Below, piece by piece: positions 40,104 through 49,604 of a DNA stretch of 64,000 bases. This DNA is from Flavonifractor sp. AGMB03687 (GTDB lineage Bacteria; Bacillota; Clostridia; Oscillospirales; Oscillospiraceae). A program made the translations under genes and the position numbers. The stretch is from the NCBI RefSeq assembly GCF_017811815.1, contig NZ_JADKZI010000006.1:1-64000 (forward strand), written 5' to 3'. Within the stretch, counting starts at the first letter, position 1; the number at the start of each line of letters is the position of its first letter. The notes below the pieces were generated by a model, which was not told the origin of the DNA, did no database searches, and worked only from the letters and a program-made list of their open reading frames with translations.

Positions 40104-41897
40104 CTAATAGGTGTTTGCACCGTCCTGTTTTATATCCATTAGGAGGGCTGAGAATGGTTGCAGAGTGCAGGTAAGGTTGCTCTTTTTCATTTGAAAAACA
40201 GCCTTCCCTCTGGGGGTTGTGCCGCCAAATTCTTCCCAATCACTATACACCAAAGGGGAAGCGACGATTGCTCCTGGGATGGCCACGGTATAATCCATCT
40301 GTACTTGGTCGCTGAAATTGAAAACGGCGGCAAGGTATTCGCCTTTGCCTTTCCGGCAGATCGCATAGATACATCGGTTCTCCTGATGGCAGTCCAACCA
40401 GTAAAAACCGTCTGTTCGATAATCCCACTCGAATAAGGCCGGATGAGATATATAGATATCGTTCAGCTTTGCCATATAATGATAAAACGCATCATGATTT
40501 GGATATTTTCGCAAGTCCCAATCCTGTTCTCTTTTTTCGTTCCACTCCCGCAGTTGTCCAAATTCATTTCCCATAAAATTTAGCTTTTTCCCGGGATGCA
40601 CCAGCATATAGAGATACATTGCCCGCGCCTGGGGGAATTTCTGCTCGTATTGTCCGTTCATCTTTTGGAGAATAGTGGCTTTTCCGTGTACCACCTCATC
40701 ATGGGAAAAAGGCAAAAGATATTTCTCATTTTGAAAGTACATCATGGAGAAAGTCAGTTTGTGGTACAGGGCTGTCCGCTGCGCTGGAGCCGCTTGGAAA
40801 TATGTCAGCGTATCGTGCATCCATCCCATGTCCCACTTGTAATCAAACCCTAATCCTCCGTCATGGACGGACTTTGTAATGCCGGGATAATTGGTGCTGT
40901 CTTCCGCAATTAGAATGCAGTCCGGATTGTTCTCTTTCAGGCCCAGGTTCATTACTTTGATAAAATCGACAGCGTTGCCATTTACACCCCGCTTTTCGTC
41001 TCCCTGCCAGTATATTATGCGGCTGATCGCATCCATCCGCAGACCGTCGAAATGGTATTCTTTCAGCCAAAAGTTTGCCGCAGATTGCAGAAAGCTCCGC
41101 ACCTCACCGCGAGAGTGCATAAAATTATAGCTGCCCCACTCGCTGACACCCACATCACTATGGGGATACTCATAGAGCGCCGTCCCGTCATACTGTGCCA
41201 GCGCATACCAGTCCACCGCAAAATGGACGGGTACAAAATCCAGGATAACGCCGATCCCGCTTTGATGGAGCAGGTCGATCAGCCGTTTCAAATCGTCGGG
41301 CTTTCCGTAACGTCTGGTGGGCGCATAAAACCCAGTGTTCTGGTACCCCCAGCTTTCATCGCAGGGATGCTCACAAAGCGGAAGAAATTCCACATAATTA
41401 TAGCCGCTCTCTTTCAAATAGGGGATAAGGAGCGGGGCAAGCTCGTCATAACGATACCACTCATTGTCGCTGGGTTTTTTCCATGAGCCGAGGTGCATCT
41501 CATAGATGTTCATAGGCCGTGCGAGCTGGTTTCCCCTTTGTTTCATCCATTTTCCATCGGCAAAACAATAGGCCGATAGATCGACCACAACAGACTTGTG
41601 GTCGGGGCGCAATTCCATCCCAAATCCGTAGGGGTCACAATGATCGGTATAGCCGCCGTTTTGCATATAAATGCGGTATTCGTACGGTTGCCCTACCTTT
41701 ACATTCGGCACAGCAATCTCATAGAAATTCCCATCATAAACCGGCAGCATAGGAATTTCCTCGTCAGCGTAAAGCAGACTAACACGAGCGGCGTTAGGGG
41801 CAAAGGTACGAAATGTTGTCCTTCCTACCGTGAAATGCGCACCCAAATATTCGTATGCGTTTAGAATTTGCCCTTTATAAAACCCATACATATCCAC
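40104..41897 (-). CDS. glgB: 1,4-alpha-glucan branching enzyme
   Basis: 597 residues from GTG 41897, with GAGAGGAG upstream (ATG two codons later is possible). An N-terminal CBM48 domain is followed by the GH13 barrel: DFVPVHFAVD, FDGLRMDAIS with the nucleophile Asp, LIAEDSTNYPG with the acid/base Glu, and FSHDEVVHGK. An all-beta C domain ends the protein. It makes alpha-1,6 branches in glycogen. It is shorter than E. coli GlgB, lacking the extra N1 domain. No other glycogen gene is adjacent. Confidence 0.92.
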   Translation of the reverse strand: MDMYGFYKGQILNAYEYLGAHFTVGRTTFRTFAPNAARVSLLYADEEIPMLPVYDGNFYEIAVPNVKVGQPYEYRIYMQNGGYTDHCDPYGFGMELRPDHKSVVVDLSAYCFADGKWMKQRGNQLARPMNIYEMHLGSWKKPSDNEWYRYDELAPLLIPYLKESGYNYVEFLPLCEHPCDESWGYQNTGFYAPTRRYGKPDDLKRLIDLLHQSGIGVILDFVPVHFAVDWYALAQYDGTALYEYPHSDVGVSEWGSYNFMHSRGEVRSFLQSAANFWLKEYHFDGLRMDAISRIIYWQGDEKRGVNGNAVDFIKVMNLGLKENNPDCILIAEDSTNYPGITKSVHDGGLGFDYKWDMGWMHDTLTYFQAAPAQRTALYHKLTFSMMYFQNEKYLLPFSHDEVVHGKATILQKMNGQYEQKFPQARAMYLYMLVHPGKKLNFMGNEFGQLREWNEKREQDWDLRKYPNHDAFYHYMAKLNDIYISHPALFEWDYRTDGFYWLDCHQENRCIYAICRKGKGEYLAAVFNFSDQVQMDYTVAIPGAIVASPLVYSDWEEFGGTTPRGKAVFQMKKSNLTCTLQPFSALLMDIKQDGANTY

Positions 41898-41939
41898 GGT
41901 TATTCTCCTCTCGTTGATTCTGTCGTTAAATGAGGCACT

Positions 41940-42788
41940 CTATTTGATTGAAGAGAGGAATGCAGCAATCGTCCCCCCATCCTGATACCCCTTCGCATAC
42001 AGCTTTTGCAGGGCATCCTTATCTCGGGTTAAAGTATCAACGCCACAGGTATCATCAGGCGACACAATCAGAACTTGCCCTCGGGCTTCATAAAGTTTTG
42101 CCAAGTCTACGCCATCGTTGTAACGCCGGGCCCGGAGGCGAAGCTGTTTTGCCGCTTTTGGGTAGCGTCTCTCAATCCTTTTGGCAAAGGAAGGGTCTTT
42201 CCCCGGCTGACGAAATAGGTTCTTGGGCTTGGAGAGAATTAAAACTACCCGGTCACAGCCCATTTGGAACGCCTTTTTTATGGGGATGGGATCGCCTAAA
42301 GCGCCGTCATAGTATAGGTGCCGCTTCACTTCATAGGGGTGACAAACAAAGGGGATGGCACTGGAGGCTTTCAGAATGCTGTAATCATCCTGCTGGATAT
42401 CGTCTTTTCCAAAATATTTGACTTCTCCCGTCTCCGCATCACAGGCAACAATACATAATTCCATAGAGCTTGCCATGATTGCGGGAAAGTCAAGTGGATT
42501 TTCTCCCCCAGAATTGCTGAGGGTACCATATATATAGTCCAGATCCAGATAAGACCTTTTCCGAAGAAAATTCCCCCAACTCATGTATTCCTTGCGAAAA
42601 GGATATTCCGCATAGAAAGGGTAGTTTCGCCCCCGCTGTCCAGCAGCATAGGCCAATATATTGGCACTTCCGGCAGATACGCCAATGCCGACATCAAAGT
42701 GAACACCCATGTCCAAGCAGCGGTCAAATACACCGGCAGCGTAGACCCCACGCAAGCCACCGCCAACATCTATGCTTCCTGTTTTCAT
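41940..42788 (-). CDS. Patatin-like phospholipase (YjjU/RssA type)
   Basis: 282 residues from ATG 42788, with GGAGG upstream. SIDVGGGLRGVYAAGVFD is the oxyanion glycine loop; IGVSAGSANILAYAAGQ holds the G-x-S-x-G serine; YYDGALGDPIPI supplies the catalytic Asp. Cytoplasmic serine hydrolase likely to cleave acyl chains from phospholipids. It lies 21 bases after cdsA, so a lipid role is supported by context. Confidence 0.87.
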   Translation of the reverse strand: MKTGSIDVGGGLRGVYAAGVFDRCLDMGVHFDVGIGVSAGSANILAYAAGQRGRNYPFYAEYPFRKEYMSWGNFLRKRSYLDLDYIYGTLSNSGGENPLDFPAIMASSMELCIVACDAETGEVKYFGKDDIQQDDYSILKASSAIPFVCHPYEVKRHLYYDGALGDPIPIKKAFQMGCDRVVLILSKPKNLFRQPGKDPSFAKRIERRYPKAAKQLRLRARRYNDGVDLAKLYEARGQVLIVSPDDTCGVDTLTRDKDALQKLYAKGYQDGGTIAAFLSSIK

Positions 42789-42808
42789 ATTCTTGTCCTC
42801 CATAAGGC

Positions 42809-43627
42809 CTAAAAAATATGCTGGATGAAGGTGCAAAAAGTAAGGGTAAAGGGTGCAATAAAAAGCTGGCTGTCAAAACGATCCAGCACGCCTCCGTGTC
42901 CAGGCAGCAGCCGACCAAAATCTTTGATCCCAGCGGCTCTTTTGATCAGAGACATTGCCAGATCCCCGATTTGCCCGATCACAGAGGCAAGAAGTACATA
43001 GCAGGAAAAAACACCATAGCGAATCGGGGTGTTGGTTTGATGGCTGAATACGATTCCCACCGTCAGTATTACAAAATAGGCGATGGTGGTACCCCCCACA
43101 AATCCCTCTACCGTTTTCCCCGGGCTGACTTTTGGACTCAACTTATGCTTGCCGATGGCTCGTCCTACAAAGTATGCTGCGACCTCAGTTATCACAGAGG
43201 TCAACACCATTAAAATGACATAGTAAAGCCCATATTGGGACATTCGCAGGGTGGGAATGGCAGAAAAGAACAAGGAAATCAAGAACGAGCTTCCAAAGGC
43301 CACGCTTACCGTTTGAAAGGTCAGGACATCCACATTGGCCGCAAGGGGAAAAAAGGCGACCAGGGACAGCCCCAGCACAACGGCTACCACCATACGATAC
43401 TGTGGAATACCGGGGAGGAAAAAGGGCATTGCCGCCCCAAGAAGCATCGATATACAAAGTGGGACCCCCTTGCTTTTGCAGCCTGCCGCACGGTACAGCT
43501 CAAAGGTTCCCATTAAATTGAGGGCAGCGGCAAAAGATTTTAAGACATAGGGAAGATAGGAGAAATGTAAAAGCAGCAAAACCAGCGCAGAGAGAAACAC
43601 GCCTGTTTTCGCCCGTGTTTTCAGCAT
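42809..43627 (-). CDS. cdsA: Phosphatidate cytidylyltransferase
   Basis: 272 residues, ATG 43627 with GGAGGGG upstream. Eight or so membrane segments. The C-terminal signature GQIGDLAMSLIKRAAGIKDFGRLLPGHGGVLDRFDS is diagnostic of CdsA, and KLSPKVSPGKTVEGFVGG is the preceding motif. It makes CDP-diacylglycerol from phosphatidic acid and CTP for phospholipid synthesis. Confidence 0.95.
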   Translation of the reverse strand: MLKTRAKTGVFLSALVLLLLHFSYLPYVLKSFAAALNLMGTFELYRAAGCKSKGVPLCISMLLGAAMPFFLPGIPQYRMVVAVVLGLSLVAFFPLAANVDVLTFQTVSVAFGSSFLISLFFSAIPTLRMSQYGLYYVILMVLTSVITEVAAYFVGRAIGKHKLSPKVSPGKTVEGFVGGTTIAYFVILTVGIVFSHQTNTPIRYGVFSCYVLLASVIGQIGDLAMSLIKRAAGIKDFGRLLPGHGGVLDRFDSQLFIAPFTLTFCTFIQHIF

Positions 43628-43647
43628 GGGATCCCCTCCTTATGCTT

Positions 43648-43678
43648 CATGGCGCCGCCCAAGCTGGGCGGCGCCATG
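43648..43678. terminator. Perfect palindrome after metK
   Basis: CATGGCGCCGCCC and GGGCGGCGCCATG form a 13-bp stem around AAGCT. It lies 13 bases past the metK stop; no clear T run follows on either strand. Confidence 0.65.
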
Positions 43679-43690
43679 TTTGCATCCGGC

Positions 43691-44872
43691 TCAGAGCGCA
43701 GCCTTCAACGCATCGACCATGTCGGTCCGCTCCCAGGACAGGTCAAGATCCATCCGCCCGAAATGACCATAGGCTGCAATCTGTTCGTAGATGGGGCGGC
43801 GCAGATCCAATTTCTCGATGATCTTGGCGGGGCGAAAGTCAAAGAACCGGCCTACCAGCTCAGAGAGCTTCTCATCGCTGACCACCCCGGTACCGTAGGT
43901 GTCTACCAGAATAGAGACTGGGTGAGCGACCCCGATAGCATAAGCCACTTCGATCTGGCACTTTTTCGCCAGCCCGGCTGCCACGATATTTTTAGCGGCA
44001 TACCGGGCCATATAGGCCGCCGAGCGGTCTACCTTAGTGGGATCCTTTCCGCTAAAGCACCCGCCGCCGTGGGCTGCGGAGCCTCCGTAGGTGTCCACGA
44101 TGATCTTTCGTCCGGTGAGACCGGTATCTCCCACTGGGCCACCCACCACGAACCGCCCGGTAGGGTTGACATAGATCTTGGTGTCCTTGTCCATGTACTG
44201 ACCGGGGATGACCGGCTTGATGATGGTCTCCGTAACGGCCTCCCTCAGTTCCTTCAAACTGACGTCTGGATCATGCTGGGTAGACACAACAATGGCAGGG
44301 CAGCGGAGGATTTCGCCGTTTTCCCCGTACTCTACCGTCACCTGGCTCTTGCCGTCGGGGCGGAGCCAGGGAAGGTTCCCAGCCCTGCGGACCTGGGTCA
44401 GGCGGCGGCAGAGCTGATGGGCCAGAGAGATGGGGGCAGGCATCAGCTCGGGTGTCTCATCGCAGGCATAGCCAAACATCATACCCTGATCGCCCGCGCC
44501 GATGAGGTCGGCCTCATCGGTGTCGCCATTCTGATGCTCATAGGACTGATTTACTCCCATGGCAATGTCGGGAGATTGCTTGTCGATGGAGCTCATCACA
44601 GCGCAGGAGCGGAAATCGAAGCCATAATCGGGGTTGGTATAGCCGATACGCTCGATGGTTCGCCGGGCGATGCCGGGGATGTCGGCATAATGGGAGGTGG
44701 TGATCTCTCCCATAACCACCACCATGCCGGTGGTGGTAAAGGTCTCACAGGCCACATGGGCCATAGGATCGGCTGCGATAATATCGTCTAATATTGCATC
44801 AGAGATCTGGTCGCAGACCTTGTCGGGGTGGCCTTCCGTGACGGACTCAGAGGTGAAAAGACGTTTTGCCAT
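43691..44872 (-). CDS. metK: S-adenosylmethionine synthetase
   Basis: 393 residues, the usual length. [32 protein letters not shown] and [19 protein letters not shown] are the three hallmark motifs for ATP, methionine and metal binding. It makes SAM from methionine and ATP. The third motif has Cys where most members have Ala. No SAM riboswitch fits in the 32-base gap to the upstream gene, so it may be read through from there. Confidence 0.97.
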   Translation of the reverse strand: MAKRLFTSESVTEGHPDKVCDQISDAILDDIIAADPMAHVACETFTTTGMVVVMGEITTSHYADIPGIARRTIERIGYTNPDYGFDFRSCAVMSSIDKQSPDIAMGVNQSYEHQNGDTDEADLIGAGDQGMMFGYACDETPELMPAPISLAHQLCRRLTQVRRAGNLPWLRPDGKSQVTVEYGENGEILRCPAIVVSTQHDPDVSLKELREAVTETIIKPVIPGQYMDKDTKIYVNPTGRFVVGGPVGDTGLTGRKIIVDTYGGSAAHGGGCFSGKDPTKVDRSAAYMARYAAKNIVAAGLAKKCQIEVAYAIGVAHPVSILVDTYGTGVVSDEKLSELVGRFFDFRPAKIIEKLDLRRPIYEQIAAYGHFGRMDLDLSWERTDMVDALKAAL

Positions 44873-44904
44873 ACGATGTATTCCTTCTTTCTTTTATTGT
44901 GAGC

Positions 44905-46092
44905 TTACTCTTTAGGAGTTTCCTCCGGGGAGACGTTTTGGAGTTTCCCTTCCAACTTTTCCAGCGCCCTTCCAGCAAAGTCTTTGCCACCAACGCCAAA
45001 GGAAATAGCAAAGGCAACGGCAAGAGCGGCCAGAATCAGAATGAACGCTGCATTTACCAGCTCCTTCGCAATCCCAAGCTGGCTCAGGATCAAAAAAGCG
45101 CCAACGGTGTAAATGGCACACTGGGTCACAAGGGCAGCAGTCTTATGACCATTCTTCACAAGCACCTTTTTAGCAAAGGCATTGCCAATCCAACATCCGA
45201 TGAAGATGATTGCGGCAGCCAATACATAGGGCAGATACCCAATTACCGTGGCGCCGATTTGAGTCAGCACCTCCATATGAAGTGCGTTGATTCCCTCTAC
45301 CACAAAGAAGATGACCAGAACAGTCCGTAAGGTTTTGCCGATAACGGAAGAGAGGACCCACTTGCTCTCCTCCTGTCCCACGGCTGTGCGGAGTTTAGCG
45401 TCCACGCCGGTGGCGGCAATGACCCGTTCCGCAATAGCGCCCAGCAGCTTCGCAATCACCCAGCCCACCACGAAGATGATGACGGCAGCAAGCAGATAGG
45501 GTAAAAACTTAAAGATCATGGTCAGCATCTGCACTGCGGGCTCAGAGATCGCCCGGATATTCAGAGCTTGGAGTGCGGTGATAATAACCGGGATCAAAAT
45601 GAGGACATAGACCAAATAGGCCAGCGTATTGGAGAGCTTGCCGGTTTCGGATACCTCCATACCTGCCATTTTTTGCAGACGGTTGACCTCCAGCTTATTC
45701 AGAGCGGGGGCCAGCAGTTCCCGCACCAGTTTCGCAATGTAGCAACCAATCCAGAGAATGAGGACGGCTGCCAGAATGTTGGGCAGGTATCCCCAGATGG
45801 TATTCAGCAGACTCAAAATGGGTGCCGAGACATTGTTCAAGCCCAGGCTTTCAAAGATGCCGGGGACAAAGAGCAAAAACACCACCAGATGGACCAGCTT
45901 GCCAATCATCGTCAAGGCGTTGCCAGCCTCCTGTCCTTCTGCTCCCTTACCCAGCTTGGTCTTTGCCAGGAGCTTTGTGACCGCGGATTTGACAACGGCT
46001 GAGACGATAAAGGCCAGGAGAAGGATAAGGACGGCTTTGATCACGGCCCACAGGCCTGCGCCAAAAAAGGCTTCCAGTGTTTCAACGAACAT
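44905..46092 (-). CDS. Mechanosensitive-channel-like membrane protein with TM_helix repeats
   Basis: 395 residues. It contains four or five repeats of the form (W/Y)GYLPNILAAVLILWIGCYIAKLV, FKFLPYLLAAVIIFVVGWVIAKLL and IGYLPYVLAAAIIFIGCWIGNAFAKK, the conserved TM helix of PF05552. It ends with GVGGKDFAGRALEKLEGKL, as in MscS-related proteins of Clostridia. It lacks the beta-domain of true MscS. Possible role in osmotic release; not proven. Confidence 0.82.
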   Translation of the reverse strand: MFVETLEAFFGAGLWAVIKAVLILLLAFIVSAVVKSAVTKLLAKTKLGKGAEGQEAGNALTMIGKLVHLVVFLLFVPGIFESLGLNNVSAPILSLLNTIWGYLPNILAAVLILWIGCYIAKLVRELLAPALNKLEVNRLQKMAGMEVSETGKLSNTLAYLVYVLILIPVIITALQALNIRAISEPAVQMLTMIFKFLPYLLAAVIIFVVGWVIAKLLGAIAERVIAATGVDAKLRTAVGQEESKWVLSSVIGKTLRTVLVIFFVVEGINALHMEVLTQIGATVIGYLPYVLAAAIIFIGCWIGNAFAKKVLVKNGHKTAALVTQCAIYTVGAFLILSQLGIAKELVNAAFILILAALAVAFAISFGVGGKDFAGRALEKLEGKLQNVSPEETPKE

Positions 46093-46149
46093 GATTGATT
46101 CCTCCTGTTTTTATTCAATGGCGTGAAGTGCCTTTGAATCCAAACACAG

Positions 46150-47034
46150 TTATCTTCTTTTTCCCCAAAAGCAAACCGAGAGCATTCCCGGGCCAGTGTG
46201 AGCGCCGGTATATGGGGAAAGCGGTGTGATAAAAACCCGGACATCAGAAGGAGCTGCCTCACGGATCATATCAGCCAAAAGTTCCCCATCCTCTCGGCAA
46301 CCAGCGTAGTTTATAAATACGACAGGCAAAACGCCTTGAAAATCTGAACCGATGCGGAACAGCTCCACCAGCCGTTTCATGGATTGCTTGCGTCCCCGGA
46401 CTTTTTCGGCAACGACCAGTTTACCATTACGATCAATCGTAAGAATTGGCTTAATTTGCAATGTGCTCCCCAGAAAGGCAACGGTGGGCGAAACTCTCCC
46501 GCCTCGCTTTAAAAAGTCCAGATCATCTACCAGAAACCAGTGGTTCATGTTCTGGAGATGTTCCTCCAGCCATTTGGCGTTTTGCTCCAAAGACATTCCG
46601 CGTTCTTTCAATGCGGCGGCCTGGATCACGATCAATCCTTGTCCCGCTGAGGAACTCAGGGTATCCACGCACCGGATCGCCCGCTCCGGGTATTGTTCCT
46701 TCAGCATCTCACTTGCCAGCAGCGCATTATGCCAGGTACCGGACATACCAGAGGAAAAACAACAGTAGAGGATATCGTTTCCTGCCTCCAGCACAGGGGA
46801 AAAGGCCTCTATGTATTTGTATGGAGTCGCCTGGGTAGTGGATGTTTTTTCACCCTTGCGCAGAGCGTCATAAAAGCAGTCGCTGCTTTCCTCTGCGTCC
46901 GCTTTGCCGGGGAAGATCGTATTTGTTTCCTCTGAAAGCATATAATCCATAGATACTCCCTGAATATCGTACCGGCAATACCATTCAAGGGGAATATCTG
47001 CGGCGGCATCGGTAAAAATCGTATAGTCGGCCAT
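46150..47034 (-). CDS. DegV-family fatty-acid-binding protein 1
   Basis: 294 residues. FTDAAADIPLEW, CFSSGMSGTWHNA, DTLSSSAGQGLIV and FLKRGGRVSPTVAFLGSTLQIKPILT are the DegV/FakB pattern around the carboxylate site. FakB-type proteins hold fatty acids for phosphorylation by FakA. No FakA is in the window. It is 51 bases downstream of a second DegV gene on the same strand. Confidence 0.9.
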   Translation of the reverse strand: MADYTIFTDAAADIPLEWYCRYDIQGVSMDYMLSEETNTIFPGKADAEESSDCFYDALRKGEKTSTTQATPYKYIEAFSPVLEAGNDILYCCFSSGMSGTWHNALLASEMLKEQYPERAIRCVDTLSSSAGQGLIVIQAAALKERGMSLEQNAKWLEEHLQNMNHWFLVDDLDFLKRGGRVSPTVAFLGSTLQIKPILTIDRNGKLVVAEKVRGRKQSMKRLVELFRIGSDFQGVLPVVFINYAGCREDGELLADMIREAAPSDVRVFITPLSPYTGAHTGPGMLSVCFWGKRR

Positions 47035-47084
47035 AAAATTTCCACTCCTCCCTTACTTTTCCTCTGAGGTCAGCTCTCTTCTCA

Positions 47085-47942
47085 TTACGTCTGTCTGCTG
47101 ATCCCTACCCCGAAAGCATTGGGGCCGGTATGACAGGCAATACTGAAAGAAAGGGGCTCATAGTGGACATTCTCCCATGGAAACGCTTTCCGGACCTGCT
47201 GTTCCCAATCCTTCTCAGCATCGGAACACACAAATGAGCTGGCCACTCCAATATTTAGTTTCCCACTGGAGGTTCGCAGGGTGTCTGCCATATTACTTGC
47301 ACGCTCAAGCAAAGCCTTTTGGCAGGCAGATGTACTACGCGGCAGGCAGCAACGGTCAAAACGACCGCCTTGGCAAATAAGCAGCGGCTTAATATTGAGA
47401 ACATCCCCCAAGGTTGCCACAGTAGGGGTGCAGCGGCCATTTTTCTTAAGATATTTCAGGGTATTTACACCCAAATAGATCATGGAATCCATGGCAGTGG
47501 CTTCTAAGGCAACGCGAATTTCTTTTGCCCTGATGCCCTGATCCGCCAGAGATTTGGCATAAAGGACGGAATCATGGAGCGTCACAGAGATCCGATGGTT
47601 GTCCACGATCTGGGCCCTTTCCTCGTACTCTTCCGAAAGCATTTGCGCTGTTTGATAAGAGGAGCTGAGACCACTGGACATGGGGATGTAGACCAGTTCG
47701 TCATATCCCTCGGAAAAGATCCGGTCAAACATGGAGATGACATCTCCCGGAGACGGCTGAGAGGTTGATACATCGGCACCCTCGGCTATGTGCTGATAAA
47801 ATTCGTTTGGAGTGAGGTTTACCCCCTCGAAGTATTCCTTTCCATCCAAAATGACCGGCATGGGAAGCACAAATATTCCCAGCCGTTCTCCCTCTTCCGG
47901 GAAAATACCACTGTTGCTGTCTGTCAGAATCGCTGTCTTCAT
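47085..47942 (-). CDS. DegV-family fatty-acid-binding protein 2
   Basis: 285 residues. AILTDSNSGIFPEEGERLGIFVLPMPV, TSQPSPGDVI, YIPMSSGLSSSYQTAQ and YLKKNGRCTPTVATLGDVLNIKPLL match DegV proteins closely. Its start overlaps the end of the upstream membrane-protein gene by four bases (ATGA). Two DegV proteins in series often bind different acyl chains. Confidence 0.9.
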   Translation of the reverse strand: MKTAILTDSNSGIFPEEGERLGIFVLPMPVILDGKEYFEGVNLTPNEFYQHIAEGADVSTSQPSPGDVISMFDRIFSEGYDELVYIPMSSGLSSSYQTAQMLSEEYEERAQIVDNHRISVTLHDSVLYAKSLADQGIRAKEIRVALEATAMDSMIYLGVNTLKYLKKNGRCTPTVATLGDVLNIKPLLICQGGRFDRCCLPRSTSACQKALLERASNMADTLRTSSGKLNIGVASSFVCSDAEKDWEQQVRKAFPWENVHYEPLSFSIACHTGPNAFGVGISRQT

Positions 47943-48829
47943 TGTAATCGCTCCTTCTCCTCATGTACATGTACAGTCAAGCCGGTCTCAGCGTCTTTGT
48001 CTCCCTCTCTCACCGCAAGAAGATAATCCTTGTCGGTATCCTTTTGTATAGGGATAAATCGCTGTATCGGGTCTGCTTTATCCCGGTGCTTTGCATATCG
48101 GTATCCGAAAACGGCAAACACTACCGCACCGACAAAGTTCACAAACAGATCGGCCATGGTATCAATAAGGCCAATATCCAGATAACCGCCTACGCCCAGC
48201 GGCTCTCCGTTGATATAGACCTCGGAGATTCCATTGATTTTATATGGAATTCCACTGCCGCCTGTTTCCAGCAGTACAGAAGAAATAGAGTGGATGACAG
48301 TATCCTTCTGCATGTCCAGGCCAAAAACCATGTCCATGGTGAACTCGAAAAACTCCCATAGGACCCCTACGGTCATGGAAAAGCATAGGGCCACCAGAAC
48401 GGTAAAGAAAGGCGAGAGCTGAAACACCAGCTTTTGATTTCGGTTGAGGAGCTCCACCAGGGAGAATCCGATGGCTGCCGCTAAAAAACCGTTTAACATA
48501 TGGAGAATGGTATCCCAATAGGGGATCGCCGTATAAAACTGATGGATCTCCCCCAAGATTTCTGCGGCGTAGACAAAGAGGAAAATAATGATCTCCAATG
48601 TGGTAGGCAGCTCCACCCGTAGGGTGATTTGCGCAATGCTGGGACCGATCAGGAGCAGGAGCGTCAGCAGGCACAAGAACACGCTTTCATAGTTTCCATT
48701 AAATAGCTGACGCACCATAACGAGAATGACAGAAAGCCTGAGAATCGTAAATACGATAAAAGAACTTTTGTGTTCTCTCTGTTCTATCCTCATGGCTTTC
48801 AGAAACTGCTTGATCCTCCTCATTTTCAC
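47939..48829 (-). CDS. Polytopic membrane protein (DUF2238/YjdF-like)
   Basis: 296 residues with six or seven membrane segments between residues 25 and 230. Conserved-looking HMLNGFLAAAIGFSLVELLN, GVLWEFFEFTMD and LIDTMADLFVNFVGAVVFAVFGY with acidic and His residues inside the membrane recall DUF2238 (YjdF) proteins. The C-terminal 50 residues are cytoplasmic and charged. Leads the transcript with two DegV genes. Function unknown. Confidence 0.65.
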   Translation of the reverse strand: MKMRRIKQFLKAMRIEQREHKSSFIVFTILRLSVILVMVRQLFNGNYESVFLCLLTLLLLIGPSIAQITLRVELPTTLEIIIFLFVYAAEILGEIHQFYTAIPYWDTILHMLNGFLAAAIGFSLVELLNRNQKLVFQLSPFFTVLVALCFSMTVGVLWEFFEFTMDMVFGLDMQKDTVIHSISSVLLETGGSGIPYKINGISEVYINGEPLGVGGYLDIGLIDTMADLFVNFVGAVVFAVFGYRYAKHRDKADPIQRFIPIQKDTDKDYLLAVREGDKDAETGLTVHVHEEKERLQ

Positions 48830-48887
48830 TATTACCTCGCTCTCTTCCCTTACAAAACAAAAAACCTCAAAATTCGTTACTTAGCTC

Positions 48888-48916
48888 TTGCAACCAGCAA
48901 GGTTAGACTGTATAAT
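48888..48916 (+). promoter_or_regulatory. Promoter of the TetR gene
   Basis: TTGCAA (48,888-48,893), 17-base spacer, TATAAT (48,911-48,916), 75 bases before the start codon. A TATA-rich repeat overlapping the start site could be the operator. Confidence 0.65.
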
Positions 48917-48991
48917 TAAACTGTATATTTTTATCATCTATAGCATGGGTGAGTGGCTGGAATATGACCTTGAGGGGAAAGGAGGGTTTCC

Positions 48992-49546
48992 ATGGAACGG
49001 ACAAAAAAAGCAATCATTGAGGCTTTTCAAGAAATTCTGGAGGAGACCCCCATCAATAAGATTACGGTAAAAACTATTGTTGAGCGGTGTGAGATCAACC
49101 GAAATACATTTTACTACTACTTTGATGGAATCCCGGAGCTTGTGGAGTACCATCTGACTACGATGGTCAATCAACTGTTAGATTCCTTTGACCAGCCGGA
49201 TCCGGCAACAGAGTTGGAGCGAGTGGTCAACTATTTTAAGCAGAGAAAAACGTCTGTACTTCATATTTACCGTTATTACCCCAGAGAGCAGTTTTTGCCT
49301 ACATTAGATAAAATAACAACTCATATAGTTGAAAGGTGTATGAAGCAGGCAACAGAGGGAGTTCCTATTCCAGAAGAAGATTTGGACGTCCTGATTCGGT
49401 ATTATAAAGGTGCTTTGGTCGGTGGGCTCCTGGACTGGCTGGAGTCCGGAATGAGTTATGACATGAATGCGATGGTGGAGCGGCTGTGCAAGCTGATGGA
49501 GGGCTCTACCCGTAACGCCATTGAAAAATCCCAGATCAAACAATGA
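48992..49546 (+). CDS. TetR-family regulator 1
   Basis: 184 residues, ATG 48992 with AAGGAGGG upstream. HTH at residues 22-48 (PINKITVKTIVERCEINRNTFYYYFDGIPELVEYHL); the C-terminal domain is of the TetR_C_33/DhaS-like kind (YYKGALVGGLLDWLESGMS). A close relative lies at 55,646. Divergent from the DegV transcript and upstream of lipid-related genes, it may respond to acyl compounds; that is inference. Confidence 0.87.
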   Translation: MERTKKAIIEAFQEILEETPINKITVKTIVERCEINRNTFYYYFDGIPELVEYHLTTMVNQLLDSFDQPDPATELERVVNYFKQRKTSVLHIYRYYPREQFLPTLDKITTHIVERCMKQATEGVPIPEEDLDVLIRYYKGALVGGLLDWLESGMSYDMNAMVERLCKLMEGSTRNAIEKSQIKQ

Positions 49547-49555
49547 AACAGGTTC

Positions 49556-49592
49556 AAAAGTGGGAGGGTGCCCCTGGCACCCTCCCACTTTT
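49556..49592. terminator. Bidirectional terminator
   Basis: AAAAGTGGGAGGGTGCC and GGCACCCTCCCACTTTT form a perfect 17-bp stem between converging genes. Confidence 0.93.
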
Positions 49593-49604
49593 GTGTCAGC
49601 GCCA

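Noticed and set aside
43649-44791. 380-codon plus-strand frame opposite metK
   Set aside because: metK is certain on the minus strand. The reverse frame is Gly/His/Val-rich shadow sequence.
44873-44904. SAM riboswitch ahead of metK
   Set aside because: Only 32 bases separate metK from the upstream gene, too short for a SAM aptamer.
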